DNA of 64,000 nt from Pseudosulfitobacter pseudonitzschiae (GTDB lineage Bacteria; Pseudomonadota; Alphaproteobacteria; Rhodobacterales; Rhodobacteraceae). The DNA is taken from positions 310,001 to 374,000 of the forward strand of contig NZ_FQVP01000004.1 of NCBI RefSeq assembly GCF_900129395.1. Direction: 5' to 3'. Each line of letters starts with the position of its first letter. The stretch's first letter is position 1. Positions 7,822 to 16,460 of the stretch are shown here, piece after piece. The position numbers and the translations under genes are program-made. The notes below the pieces were generated by a model, which worked only from the letters and a program-made list of their open reading frames with translations, did no database searches and was not told where the DNA came from.

Positions 7822-9105
7822 GCCCGCTGCGTGCGGATCATCTCGGTCAGTTCGGTGGCAACATCGACTGTGGATTCCTCGCGGGCATAGGATTTCAGGT
7901 CACCCGTTGGCCCATCACCCGCGTCCCAAAGAAAGAGGGGACCGCTTTCGACCGAGGGTTTGTAGGTCTGCGAATCCAACGAGATCAGGCCACCGGGGTT
8001 GGGCATGTCGACCAGCGGGATCTGATAGAGAACACTGGTCACGCCTGTGTCAAAGATCGCCTTGACGTAGCCGTTCGGATCAACCTCGACCGAGATCATG
8101 TTGCCCACGGGGCTGCCGTCCTTGACCACCGAGATTGGCGCGAACGTATCGGACAGCTGTACAACGCCCTGATTGTCGCCGACCTCGCCGATGTCGATGG
8201 AAATCGGGCCGCTGGCCACATCGACAATCAACTCGCCCGTTGCCGGATCATAGGGTCCGCCTGTCACCGTGGTGACCGATGCGATTGTGCCGCCGTCTGC
8301 TCGGGTGTCGTTAAAGTTGATGACGTATTCGCCGATCACCGCATCGTCCTGCGCTGAATCGCGCATGATCACGGTCCATTCATTGGAACTGCCTGTGGCG
8401 GGCACCGTCGGTATGAACTCCAGCGCGATGCTCTGCGAGGTGCCGAGGTTGTCGAAATATTCCACCGACAGGTTCTGTGTCTCGCCGTCCGATCCGGCAA
8501 TTGTCGAGGTGGCAGGCAGGTTCAGGCCCATCGTCACCTGTGTTGTCGGGTCGCCCTTGAGATTCAGCGAAAACTGGATGGGCTCCAGCCCGTCGCTGGT
8601 GTCGCGGGGGAAAGAGGGGAAGGACCCGTCGATATTGGCAGGCCAACCCATCAGCAACAGGCCGGATTCGCTGGCCAGATATCCGTCCTCGTCGATGCGG
8701 AATGATCCGGTGGTGGTCAGCATCATCTTGGCGTTGCCATCCCCCGCCAGCACACTGGAGCGTGAGGCGACGGGCAGCATACCGCGCCCGCGCACGGCAA
8801 GGTCGGTGGCATTCGATGTGCTGACCAGCGATCCGCTTTCGCTGATCAGCCGTTGCGACGACGCGCGCACGCCGCCCGCTGTATAGGATACGCCCGAATT
8901 CGACAGGACCAGGGAATTGAAATCCGTGACCACCCGCTTGTACCCAAAGGTGCTGGCGTTCGCGATGTTGTCCGAGATCGACCCAAGCCGCGTCGCGTTG
9001 GACTGCAACCCCGCAATACCTGCGTTGAGCGAAGAGGAAATTGTCATGGATACGCCTTTCTGCTGCATCAGAACCAAGTTGATGCAACAGATAGGCGCCG
9101 CGAAC

Positions 9106-9120
9106 TTAACATCGCGCTAA
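9106..9120 (-). promoter_or_regulatory. CtrA-like box upstream of flgE
   Basis: Read on the minus strand this is TTAG-N7-TTAA (9120 down to 9106), matching seven of eight conserved CtrA positions. It lies about 60 bases before the flgE start in the 105-base motB-flgE gap, suggesting that flgE had its own CtrA-dependent promoter. It is the best of three such sites in the locus. Confidence 0.5.
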
Positions 9121-9152
9121 CAGATAAAATCCACCCTATTTGCCGGGCATCC

Positions 9153-9959
9153 CTACCGCAGGAAAATGACCTTGATGCGGTTGTTGCGGATGTCCATCGG
9201 GTCAAGCGTGGCCGGGTCCCGATCCGCATGTCCGGTCACCCGTTGCACGCGCCCGGGGGCAAGCCCCGCATCATGCAGCAACTGGCGCATGATGACCGCC
9301 TGTTCTGTTGACTGGTCCCAGACCTTGATCCTGGCCGCGACCACAGGTTGCGCCTGCACATGCGCGGCCACGGCCATGTCGTTTTTCACCGACCGGCCGG
9401 TCTGCACCAGCAGATCCGCCAACTTGCGCAACAGCCGCGTGGGCTGACCCGTGTCCGCGTCGAACAGCGGGGCATCCGGCAGCGCAAACAACTCGACCAC
9501 CAGCCCCTCGTCGGTCAGCTTGGTGATCACGTGTTTCATCTCGTTTTCCAAGACGTCGGATTCGCCGCCAAATCCCAACAGTTCCGATTCAAGCATTTTC
9601 AGGGCTGAGGTTTCGGCATCATCGGTCCCTTCGGACCCGGTGTCACGTCGCGCCACAACCGCCGGACGCGCACCGCTGAAGGGCAATGCCTCGTCGGTAA
9701 AGGTGCTGTCGCCATTGAACGATCCGTTGCCGCCCCCCGAAACCCGGTTGATCGCGACCGTCGGCGTGAAATAATCCGCGATCCCCTTGCGTTGCTTTTC
9801 CGTCGTCGCGTTCAACAACCACATCAACATGAAAAAGGCCATCATCGCGGTCACGAAGTCCGCGTAAGCAACTTTCCAGGCACCACCATGGTGCCCACCG
9901 CCGCCAACGACCTTTTTACGTTTGATGATGATTGGCGCCGCATTGCTTTGCGCAGCCAT
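9153..9959 (-). CDS. motB: MotB-like flagellar stator protein
   Basis: 268 residues. After a basic lead (IIIKRKKVVGGGGHHGG) comes the single transmembrane plug region KVAYADFVTAMMAFFMLMWL, whose Asp is the proton-carrying residue of MotB. The C-terminus ends with an OmpA-like peptidoglycan-binding segment (VTGHADRDP, then MDIRNNRIKVIFLR). The start at 9959 is chosen because the MotB lead begins MAAQSNAAP; an upstream ATG at 9986 is also in frame. Stator function needs MotA, which is not in the window. The gene looks intact although the hook and flagellin genes next to it are broken. Confidence 0.9.
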   Translation of the reverse strand: MAAQSNAAPIIIKRKKVVGGGGHHGGAWKVAYADFVTAMMAFFMLMWLLNATTEKQRKGIADYFTPTVAINRVSGGGNGSFNGDSTFTDEALPFSGARPAVVARRDTGSEGTDDAETSALKMLESELLGFGGESDVLENEMKHVITKLTDEGLVVELFALPDAPLFDADTGQPTRLLRKLADLLVQTGRSVKNDMAVAAHVQAQPVVAARIKVWDQSTEQAVIMRQLLHDAGLAPGRVQRVTGHADRDPATLDPMDIRNNRIKVIFLR

Positions 9960-10113
9960 GTCACTCACCCGTTTGTATTCACCCAACGACAGATCTAGCG
10001 GACAACGCTTTCCAGCGGCTTAACAAACGCAATTGTAGGTAATGGTTTCACCCTCAAGGGCAGTTGCACAGCTCCGCATGATCTGCGCTGATGCGCAAAA
10101 CGGGGGGACGGGC

Positions 10114-11334
10114 ATGGCCGAGTTGACTGTGTTGGACAGCAAATATTCGTGGACACGGCTGTTGATCACGCTGGGCGTGGCGATGGTGGCCAATGTCGGC
10201 ATGTGGGCGGTGATCGTGATCATGCCCGCGGTCGAGGCTGAATTTGCCCTGACCCGCGCGCAGGCATCAATGCCCTACACCCTTACAATGGTCGGCTTTG
10301 CGCTGGGCAACTTTGCCATCGGGCGCGCGGTGGACCGGTTTGGCGTGACCGGATCGCTGATCGGGGCGGCAGTGGGGATCGCGGCGGGCTATGCGCTGGC
10401 GATGATGGCAACCTCGGTGTTCATGCTGGGGGCGGCACAATTGCTGATCGGGCTGGCGTCGGCCGTGGGCTTCGGCCCGTTGATTGCCGACATCTCGCAC
10501 TGGTTCATGCGCAGACGTGGCATCGCGGTGGCCATCGTAGCCAGCGGCAATTACCTGTCCGGGGCAATATGGCCGATGGTGCTGGCGGGGCTGCTGGCCG
10601 ACAGCGGTTGGCGCAGCGTCTACACCTTTCTGGCTGTCGTGACACTGGTCACTGTCATCCCGCTGGCCCTGCTGCTGCGACGGCGCATCCCCGAAGAGGC
10701 GCATAACACTGCCCAGGCGGCATCGGACAGCAATGCCAAGTCCGTGGGCCTGACCCCGCGCAATCTTGCCCTGCTGCTGGGGTTGGCGGGCATCGGTTGT
10801 TGCGTGGCGATGTCGATGCCGCAGGTGCATATCGTCAGCTATTGCGTCGATCTGGGCTATGGTCCCGCCGCGGGGGCCGAGATGCTGTCGCTGATGCTGC
10901 TGGGAGGCGTGGCCTCGCGGCTGGTGTCGGGCATGATCGCCGACCAGCTGGGCGGCGTGCGCACTTTGCTGATCGGGTCGGCGCTGCAATGTCTGGCGCT
11001 GTTCTTTTACCTGCCGTCCGACGGGTTGGCGTCGCTTTATATCGTGTCGCTGATTTTTGGCCTGTCGCAGGGCGGGATCGTACCCAGCTATGCGCTGATC
11101 GTGCGCGAATACATGCCCGCGCGGGCTGCAGGCTCGTGGGTCGGCTTCGTGCTGATGGCGACGATTGCGGGCATGGCGATTGGCGGCTGGATGTCAGGCT
11201 GGATCTACGACGTGACGGGCAGCTACCAGATGGCGTTCTGGAACGGCATCCTGTTCAACCTGCTGAACGTGGGCATCATGCTGTGGCTGCTGTCGCGGTC
11301 ACGGCCCCGCAAGCCCGGTCTGGTCGCGGCCTAG
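10114..11334 (+). CDS. MFS transporter, 12-TM
   Basis: 406-residue inner-membrane major facilitator. It has the hydrophobic pattern of 12 helices, a GRAVDRFGVTGSL loop between helices 2 and 3 matching the MFS D-R-x-G motif, and a central charged loop (LLRRRIPEEAHNT). The overall look is of the oxalate/formate or monocarboxylate antiporter type, but the substrate cannot be read from sequence. The start at 10114 is preferred because of the G-rich ribosome site just before it (ggggggacgggc); an ATG at 10042 would add 24 non-hydrophobic residues. It converges on trhO with a four-base overlap. Confidence 0.85.
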   Translation: MAELTVLDSKYSWTRLLITLGVAMVANVGMWAVIVIMPAVEAEFALTRAQASMPYTLTMVGFALGNFAIGRAVDRFGVTGSLIGAAVGIAAGYALAMMATSVFMLGAAQLLIGLASAVGFGPLIADISHWFMRRRGIAVAIVASGNYLSGAIWPMVLAGLLADSGWRSVYTFLAVVTLVTVIPLALLLRRRIPEEAHNTAQAASDSNAKSVGLTPRNLALLLGLAGIGCCVAMSMPQVHIVSYCVDLGYGPAAGAEMLSLMLLGGVASRLVSGMIADQLGGVRTLLIGSALQCLALFFYLPSDGLASLYIVSLIFGLSQGGIVPSYALIVREYMPARAAGSWVGFVLMATIAGMAIGGWMSGWIYDVTGSYQMAFWNGILFNLLNVGIMLWLLSRSRPRKPGLVAA

Positions 11335-12260
11335 GCCTCACCCTTGCCTGAAACCATCGGCGCCGACAGGTGATCCTCGCCGCGCGCGCGGGCCAGTTCG
11401 ATCTGGCGCTGACGCTCGCGGAACCGGGCCTTGTCGGCATCGGACGTCTCGTCGATGCACAGATGACAGCTGACACCGGCCTCGTATTCCGGTCGGTCCT
11501 GATCGGCGGGCAACACGGGACGACGGCAGGCGTGACACAACATATGCGGCCCCACCCGCAGCCCGTGCCCAACGCTGACCCGCCCGTCAAAGACAAAGCA
11601 GTTGCCAGACCATGTGCTGTCCTGCTCGGGCACCTCTTCGAGATATTTCAGAATGCCACCTTTCAGGTGATAGACATCCTCAACCCCCTGACCCAACAGG
11701 TAGTTGGTCGATTTCTCGCAGCGGATGCCGCCCGTGCAGAACATCGCGATCTTCTTGTTGTGAAAGCGGTCCTTGTTCGCCTCCCACCAGGCGGGGAACT
11801 CGCCAAAGCTGGCTGTTTGCGGGTCAGTCGCGCCGTCAAAGGTGCCAATCGCCACTTCGTAATCGTTGCGCGTGTCAATCACCGCCACATCGTCGCGGGT
11901 GATCAGCGCATTCCAGTCGGCAGGTTCCACATAATGCCCTGTCCGCGCTGCCGGATCGACATCGGGCTGGCCCATCGTCACGATCTCGCGCTTCAGGCGT
12001 ACCTTCATCTTGCCAAATGGCGGCGTGGCCGAGGTGCTTTCCTTCCACTCAAGCCCGTCACATCCGGGCAGCGCCCGAATATGTGCCAGCACCGCGTCGA
12101 TGCCTGCGCGCGGTCCCGCGATGGTGCCGTTGATGCCTTCGCCCGCCAGCAGCAAGGTGCCTTTGACACCCTGGGCGACGCAGAGGTCCAGCAAGGCAGG
12201 CTTGATCGCGTCGGGCGCGTCGAAGCGGGTAAAGTGATAGAGGGCTGCGATAATATACAT
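11331..12260 (-). CDS. trhO: tRNA uridine(34) hydroxylase, rhodanese family
   Basis: 309 residues. TrhO (YceA) hydroxylates the wobble uridine of some tRNAs to 5-hydroxyuridine. It has the N-terminal UPF0176 domain (LLLAGEGINGTIAG) and a central rhodanese domain with active-site Cys in MFCTGGIRCEKSTNYLL. The C-terminal part carries the Cys-rich motif LCHACRRPVLPADQ plus CHLCIDE. Length is typical. The start MYIIAALYHF at 12260 is preferred (caagg just upstream) over ATGs at 12293 and 12296. No cotranscribed neighbour. Confidence 0.93.
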   Translation of the reverse strand: MYIIAALYHFTRFDAPDAIKPALLDLCVAQGVKGTLLLAGEGINGTIAGPRAGIDAVLAHIRALPGCDGLEWKESTSATPPFGKMKVRLKREIVTMGQPDVDPAARTGHYVEPADWNALITRDDVAVIDTRNDYEVAIGTFDGATDPQTASFGEFPAWWEANKDRFHNKKIAMFCTGGIRCEKSTNYLLGQGVEDVYHLKGGILKYLEEVPEQDSTWSGNCFVFDGRVSVGHGLRVGPHMLCHACRRPVLPADQDRPEYEAGVSCHLCIDETSDADKARFRERQRQIELARARGEDHLSAPMVSGKGEA

Positions 12261-12436
12261 GCCTTGCCAGATACGCCCTTGCATCGCCCGCATCAAGATA
12301 ATCGCGGCTTTCCATGCGTGCAGAGCGGCAGCGGCAAAAGCGCGCGCATTCCCGCCGATGCGAAAGGGCGCGGCAGGAACCGAATCCTGATCCGCTAGTT
12401 GAATCGCATCGCAAAGGTGAATTGGAGAATTCAGCC

Positions 12437-12913
12437 ATGAAGACGCTAAAAGACGCTTTCCACCACACGCTCAAAGACATTTATTACGCCGAAAACGCTT
12501 TGGTCAAAGCATTGCCCAAAGCTGCGAAGGCGGCAGGCCACAAGGACCTGAAGAAGGCCTTTGAGGACCACCTTGCCGAGACAAAAGAACAGATCAAGAT
12601 CCTGGACAAAGTGTTCAAGTCCATCGGCGAAAAGCCCGAAGGCGAGAAATGCGATGCCATCGAAGGTCTGATCAAAGAAACCGAAGGCCTGATCGACGAA
12701 GCCGAAGGTGTCGCGCTCGAAGTGATGCTGGTTGGCGCAGCACAGGCCATCGAACATTACGAGATCGCCCGCTACGGTACCCTGCGGGAATGGGCCAAGA
12801 TTCTGGGCGAAGACCAAGCACACGATATGCTGAGTCAGATCCTGGACATGGAAAAAGCGGCCAACGCCAAACTGACAGCTCTTGCCGTGCACGAGCTGAA
12901 CGAACCGGCCTGA
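12437..12913 (+). CDS. DUF892 (YciE/YciF-like) ferritin-like protein
   Basis: 158-residue all-helical protein of the DUF892 family, a ferritin-like four-helix bundle associated with stress responses. It begins MKTLKDAFHHTLKDIYYAE and has the conserved acidic and His residues (HLAETKEQ, AAQAIEHYEIARYGTL, EDQAHDMLSQILDMEKAAN) that could bind a di-metal centre. The start at 12437 has GGAG nine bases upstream. It stands alone, divergent from trhO across about 175 bases. A hairpin follows at 12937-12967. The biological role is not established for the family. Confidence 0.88.
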   Translation: MKTLKDAFHHTLKDIYYAENALVKALPKAAKAAGHKDLKKAFEDHLAETKEQIKILDKVFKSIGEKPEGEKCDAIEGLIKETEGLIDEAEGVALEVMLVGAAQAIEHYEIARYGTLREWAKILGEDQAHDMLSQILDMEKAANAKLTALAVHELNEPA

Positions 12914-12936
12914 CCGATCACCCGCATGATTTTGGC

Positions 12937-12967
12937 CCAAGGGGGAGGCATCACGCCTTCCCCTTGG
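12937..12967 (+). terminator. Hairpin after the DUF892 gene
   Basis: CCAAGGGG (12937-12944) pairs with CCCCTTGG (12960-12967), with partial pairing continuing inward. No T-run follows, so it is a terminator-like or mRNA-stabilising hairpin rather than a textbook terminator. Confidence 0.4.
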
Positions 12968-13049
12968 TGCCGTTCGGGGGCCATTTGTTGACCGTTGGCC
13001 CATGGGTCGTTACGCCTTGGTCCGTATGGCATAGACAAGCGAGAGACCG

Positions 13050-13658
13050 ATGCAGCCCATCAAATCCGCCCTGATAGTGATCGACGTCCAGAACGACTTT
13101 TGCCCCGGCGGTGCGCTGGCGGTGGGCGCGGGCGATGTGATCGTGCCCGGCATCAACGCGCTGATGGAAAAGACCGACGCGGTCGTGCTGACACAGGATT
13201 GGCATCCGGCGGGGCATTCGTCCTTTGCCTCAAGCCATGAGGGCCACGATCCCTACGCCGTGATCCAGATGCCCTATGGCGCGCAAGTCCTTTGGCCGGA
13301 TCATTGCATTCAGGGCAGCACGGGGGCGGCCTTTCACGCGGATCTGAACACCGACCGTGCCGATATGATTATCCGCAAAGGGTACAACCCGGCCATCGAC
13401 AGCTATTCCGCCTTTTTCGAAAACGACCATCAGACCCCGACCGGGCTGGAAGGATACCTGCGCACGCGTGGGATCAAGGCGCTGACGATGGTTGGTCTTG
13501 CCACCGACTTTTGCGTGAACTTTTCTGCGTTGGATGCGGCCAAACTGGGCTTTGACGTGACGGTTCACATGGACCTGTGCCGCGCCATCGACCTGGACGG
13601 CTCGCTGGTTGCAGCCGTCGAGGGGATGAAAGCGGCAGGCGTGACCCTAACGTCCTGA
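13050..13658 (+). CDS. pncA: Nicotinamidase
   Basis: 202-residue cysteine hydrolase converting nicotinamide to nicotinate in NAD salvage. Catalytic Asp is in VIDVQNDFCPGG, metal ligands in DWHPAGHSSF, and the nucleophilic Cys in GLATDFCVNFSALDAA. Length fits. GAGAGA precedes the ATG. It lies 60 bases upstream of the nicotinate phosphoribosyltransferase gene on the same strand, so the two consecutive salvage steps are probably cotranscribed. Confidence 0.96.
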   Translation: MQPIKSALIVIDVQNDFCPGGALAVGAGDVIVPGINALMEKTDAVVLTQDWHPAGHSSFASSHEGHDPYAVIQMPYGAQVLWPDHCIQGSTGAAFHADLNTDRADMIIRKGYNPAIDSYSAFFENDHQTPTGLEGYLRTRGIKALTMVGLATDFCVNFSALDAAKLGFDVTVHMDLCRAIDLDGSLVAAVEGMKAAGVTLTS

Positions 13659-13718
13659 GGCACCAGCACTCTTGCCACCGCCCAAGGCGCGGGGCAAAAC
13701 AGGCGTAACAAACAGAAA

Positions 13719-15020
13719 GTGCCCGAGATGGTCGACATCGCCACCCGCGTCTGGAACCACAAGTGGAAGATCGACCCGATCATCCGCTCGCTGATCGACA
13801 CGGATTTCTACAAGTTGCTGATGTGTCAGAGCATCTTTCGCAACAAGCCTGACACCGAAGTCACTTTTTCGCTGATCAACCGCACCACATCTGTGCCGTT
13901 GGCCGACCTGATCGACGAGGGCGAGCTGCGCGAACAGCTGGATCACGTGCGGTCGCTGTCCCTGTCCCGCGGCGAAAGCACTTGGCTGCGCGGCAACACT
14001 TTCTACGGCAAGCGCCAGATGTTCCGCCCTGATTTCATGGAGTGGTTCGAGGGCATGCGCCTGCCGCCCTATCATCTGGAACGCAAGGGCGACCAATACG
14101 AGCTGACCTTCGAAGGCAAATGGCACGAGGTCATGCTGTGGGAAATTCCTGCGCTGGCCATCCTGATGGAACTGCGCGGGCGCGCGGTGCTGGACCGGAT
14201 GGACCGGTTCGAACTGCAAATCCTGTACGCGCGTGGCATGACCCGCGTGTGGGAAAAGATCGAAACCCTGCGCGAGGTCGACGGCTTGGGCATCGCCGAT
14301 TTCGGCACCCGCCGCCGTCATTCGTTCCTCTGGCAGGACTGGTGCGTGCAGGCGATGCAGGAAGGCATGGGGAGCAAGTTCACCGGTACCTCGAACTGCC
14401 TGATTGCGATGCGCCGCGAGATGGAAGCCATCGGCACCAATGCGCACGAACTGCCGATGGTCTATGCGGCCCTGGCGGAGACCGACGAAGAACTGTTTCG
14501 CGCGCCCTATGAAGTTCTGTCCGACTGGCACGACGAACACGAGGGCAACCTGCGCATTATCCTGCCCGACACCTATGGGACCAAAGGGTTCCTCGACAAT
14601 GCCCCCGACTGGCTGGCCGGCTGGACCGGCATCCGCATCGACAGCGGCGATCCGGCAGCCGCCGCCGAAGTGGCCATCGACTGGTGGAAAAGCCGTGGCG
14701 AGGACCCCAAGCAAAAGCGTGTGATCTTCTCGGACGGGCTGGACGTGGACAAGATTATCGCGCTGCACAAGCAGTTCAAAGGCCGCGTGTTGCCGTCATT
14801 CGGCTGGGGCACGCTGCTGACCAACGACTTTCGCGGACTGGTGCCGGACGACGCGCTGGCCCCGTTTTCGCTGGTGTGCAAGGCGGTGTCGGCCAACGGT
14901 CGCCCGACGGTCAAACTGTCGGACAATCCCAACAAGGCCATGGGCCCACAGTCAGAGATCGACCGCTACAAGCGGGTGTTCGGCGTGGGGGATCAGGACA
15001 GGATCGAGGTGGAGGTTTAA
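13719..15020 (+). CDS. pncB: Nicotinate phosphoribosyltransferase
   Basis: 433 residues. It joins nicotinate to PRPP to form nicotinate mononucleotide, the step after PncA. Recognisable segments are LIDTDFYKLLMCQSIF near the N-terminus, GIADFGTRRRHSF (the phosphorylated/substrate-binding His region), FTGTSNC, and the PRPP-site part IRIDSGDP followed by RVIFSDGLD. The start is either GTG at 13719 or ATG at 13728; neither has a strong ribosome site. It converges on a DMT exporter with a four-base overlap. Confidence 0.95.
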   Translation: MPEMVDIATRVWNHKWKIDPIIRSLIDTDFYKLLMCQSIFRNKPDTEVTFSLINRTTSVPLADLIDEGELREQLDHVRSLSLSRGESTWLRGNTFYGKRQMFRPDFMEWFEGMRLPPYHLERKGDQYELTFEGKWHEVMLWEIPALAILMELRGRAVLDRMDRFELQILYARGMTRVWEKIETLREVDGLGIADFGTRRRHSFLWQDWCVQAMQEGMGSKFTGTSNCLIAMRREMEAIGTNAHELPMVYAALAETDEELFRAPYEVLSDWHDEHEGNLRIILPDTYGTKGFLDNAPDWLAGWTGIRIDSGDPAAAAEVAIDWWKSRGEDPKQKRVIFSDGLDVDKIIALHKQFKGRVLPSFGWGTLLTNDFRGLVPDDALAPFSLVCKAVSANGRPTVKLSDNPNKAMGPQSEIDRYKRVFGVGDQDRIEVEV

Positions 15021-15907
15021 GCCGGCTCTTTCCGCCGCTCCCGCCAGACAATCAACAACCCGCCCGCCGCGATCAATATCGCGCCGGGGAACAGGGCGTC
15101 CCACGGGGTTTCGCCAAAGAACAGCCAGCCCAGCAGGAACGCGAACGGGATGCCAAAATAGGAAAATGGGGCAAGGTTCGCCTGTTCCGTCATCCGTTGG
15201 CTGACCACGATGATCAGCACCGCCGTGCCGCCGAACGCGCCCATCGCCATCAGCCACGGGATGTCCGCCATAGCCACGGGGCTGAACCCGCCCAAGGCCA
15301 GCGCCAGAACGACCGATCCCACCATCGCGGCCGCGTTGGAATAGAAGCTGACCAGCGGGCTGGGTACGTCCTCGTCAAACATCCGCGCGGTCACGGCGAC
15401 CAGCGCGTACATGAACGCGGCCCCCAGCGGATACAGCGCGTCGGTTGAAAACGTGTCGCTGCCCGGCTGCATCACCAGCACCACACCGGCAAATCCGACC
15501 ATCACCGCCCCCCAGCGGACCCAGCCGACGACCTCGCCCAGCAGGGGCACGGCCAGCGCGGTCATGAACAGCGCGTTGGCATAGGTGATGGTGGATGCGG
15601 TGGCGAAATCCATCCGTCCCAGCGACAGGTAGAAAAACAACTGGGCAAAGGTCACAATCGCCCCGCGCGACAGGGCCAGCTTCCATTGTCGTATCCTGAA
15701 GCGACGACCGGTTGCGCGCCACTTGCGCGAAGTCGACAAGGCGATCAGCGCGGGGATCAGGCCAAAGATATTGCGCCACGCGCTCAGCTCGGCGGCGGAA
15801 TAGTCGGCAGACAGCAGCTTGATGATCAGCCCCATGCCGTCGAACAGCGCCAGTGCAACAAGGCTGAGTACGATGGCAAGGCCGGTTCTGTCGGTGGCAC
15901 GTTTCAC
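15017..15907 (-). CDS. EamA/DMT-family exporter, 10-TM
   Basis: 296-residue membrane protein with two EamA repeats of about five helices each (first repeat from LVALALFDGMGLIIKLL, second from YPLGAAFMYALVAVTARMF). Members export amino acids or other metabolites; no substrate can be assigned. The likely start is a GTG at 15907 with CAGGA eight bases upstream. Its stop overlaps the convergent pncB stop. The arfB gene upstream on the same strand is 61 bases away, so the two may share a transcript. Confidence 0.85.
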   Translation of the reverse strand: MKRATDRTGLAIVLSLVALALFDGMGLIIKLLSADYSAAELSAWRNIFGLIPALIALSTSRKWRATGRRFRIRQWKLALSRGAIVTFAQLFFYLSLGRMDFATASTITYANALFMTALAVPLLGEVVGWVRWGAVMVGFAGVVLVMQPGSDTFSTDALYPLGAAFMYALVAVTARMFDEDVPSPLVSFYSNAAAMVGSVVLALALGGFSPVAMADIPWLMAMGAFGGTAVLIIVVSQRMTEQANLAPFSYFGIPFAFLLGWLFFGETPWDALFPGAILIAAGGLLIVWRERRKEPA

Positions 15908-15968
15908 AAAGCGGTCCTGTCTGGGTCGCGCTCACCTTCGCCCAGATCGCCAGCCATGGCCAGCGCGG

Positions 15969-16388
15969 TTAATCGGGGTCGACCTTGCCGCGCAGCGCCT
16001 TGACCTCGCCGCGCACCTTTTTCTCTTTCAGACGCCGTTTTTTTGACCCCAGCGTCGGGCGCGTGGCGATGCGCCGTTTGGGGCGCACCAGTGCCGCCTT
16101 GATCAGATCGACCAGCCGGTTGCGTGCAATCTCGCGGTTGCGGGCCTGGCTGCGGGTTTCTTCGCACTGGATCACCAGCGCGCCTTCGTTGGTCCAGCGC
16201 CGTCCAGCCAGCCGTTTCAGACGCGATTTCACCGGATCGGGCAAATTGGGGCTGCGCTGCGCCTCGAACCGCAGCTCGACCGCCGAGGATACCTTGTTCA
16301 CGTTCTGACCGCCCGGGCCGGAAGACCGCACGAAATTCTCGGTCAGTTCCCAGTCTTCGATGGAGATGGTGTCATTGATGCGCAGCAT
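15969..16388 (-). CDS. arfB: Alternative ribosome-rescue factor / peptidyl-tRNA hydrolase ArfB
   Basis: 139 residues. ArfB enters stalled ribosomes lacking a stop codon and hydrolyses the peptidyl-tRNA. The catalytic GGQ is in SSGPGGQNVNKVSSAVEL, and the C-terminal tail is strongly basic (RPKRRIATRPTLGSKKRRLK), as needed to sit in the empty mRNA channel. The start at 16388 (MLRINDTISIEDWELTENF) matches the family. The frame stays open far upstream to 16856, but that stretch is the antisense of the next gene and is rejected. Confidence 0.94.
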   Translation of the reverse strand: MLRINDTISIEDWELTENFVRSSGPGGQNVNKVSSAVELRFEAQRSPNLPDPVKSRLKRLAGRRWTNEGALVIQCEETRSQARNREIARNRLVDLIKAALVRPKRRIATRPTLGSKKRRLKEKKVRGEVKALRGKVDPD

Positions 16389-16460
16389 GTCCGCAGTATC
16401 GCATCGGAACGATCCGGCGGGAAGGGGCGTTTGTCTGCGAACCCGCACAGGAGACCCCCA

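Larger units (their letters stand above)
7635..9047 (-). pseudogene. flgE: Flagellar hook protein FlgE, C-terminus replaced by antisense flagellin sequence
   Basis: The start codon at 9047 (AAAGG upstream) gives MTISSSLNAGIAGLQ, then SISDNIANASTFGYKRV, the FlgE/F/G rod-hook N-terminal signature. Mid-protein domains look complete, and the C-terminal signature starts normally (TELTEMIRTQRAYSSNAKVI). After Val420 the frame crosses the junction and runs antisense through the fliC fragment, adding 50 unrelated residues before a stop at 7635. The last D0 helix (normally ending near a DEML-type stretch) is therefore lost. Hook subunits need both terminal helices to polymerise, so this product is probably non-functional. 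A longer in-frame start (9077) is possible but lacks a ribosome site. Confidence 0.88.
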
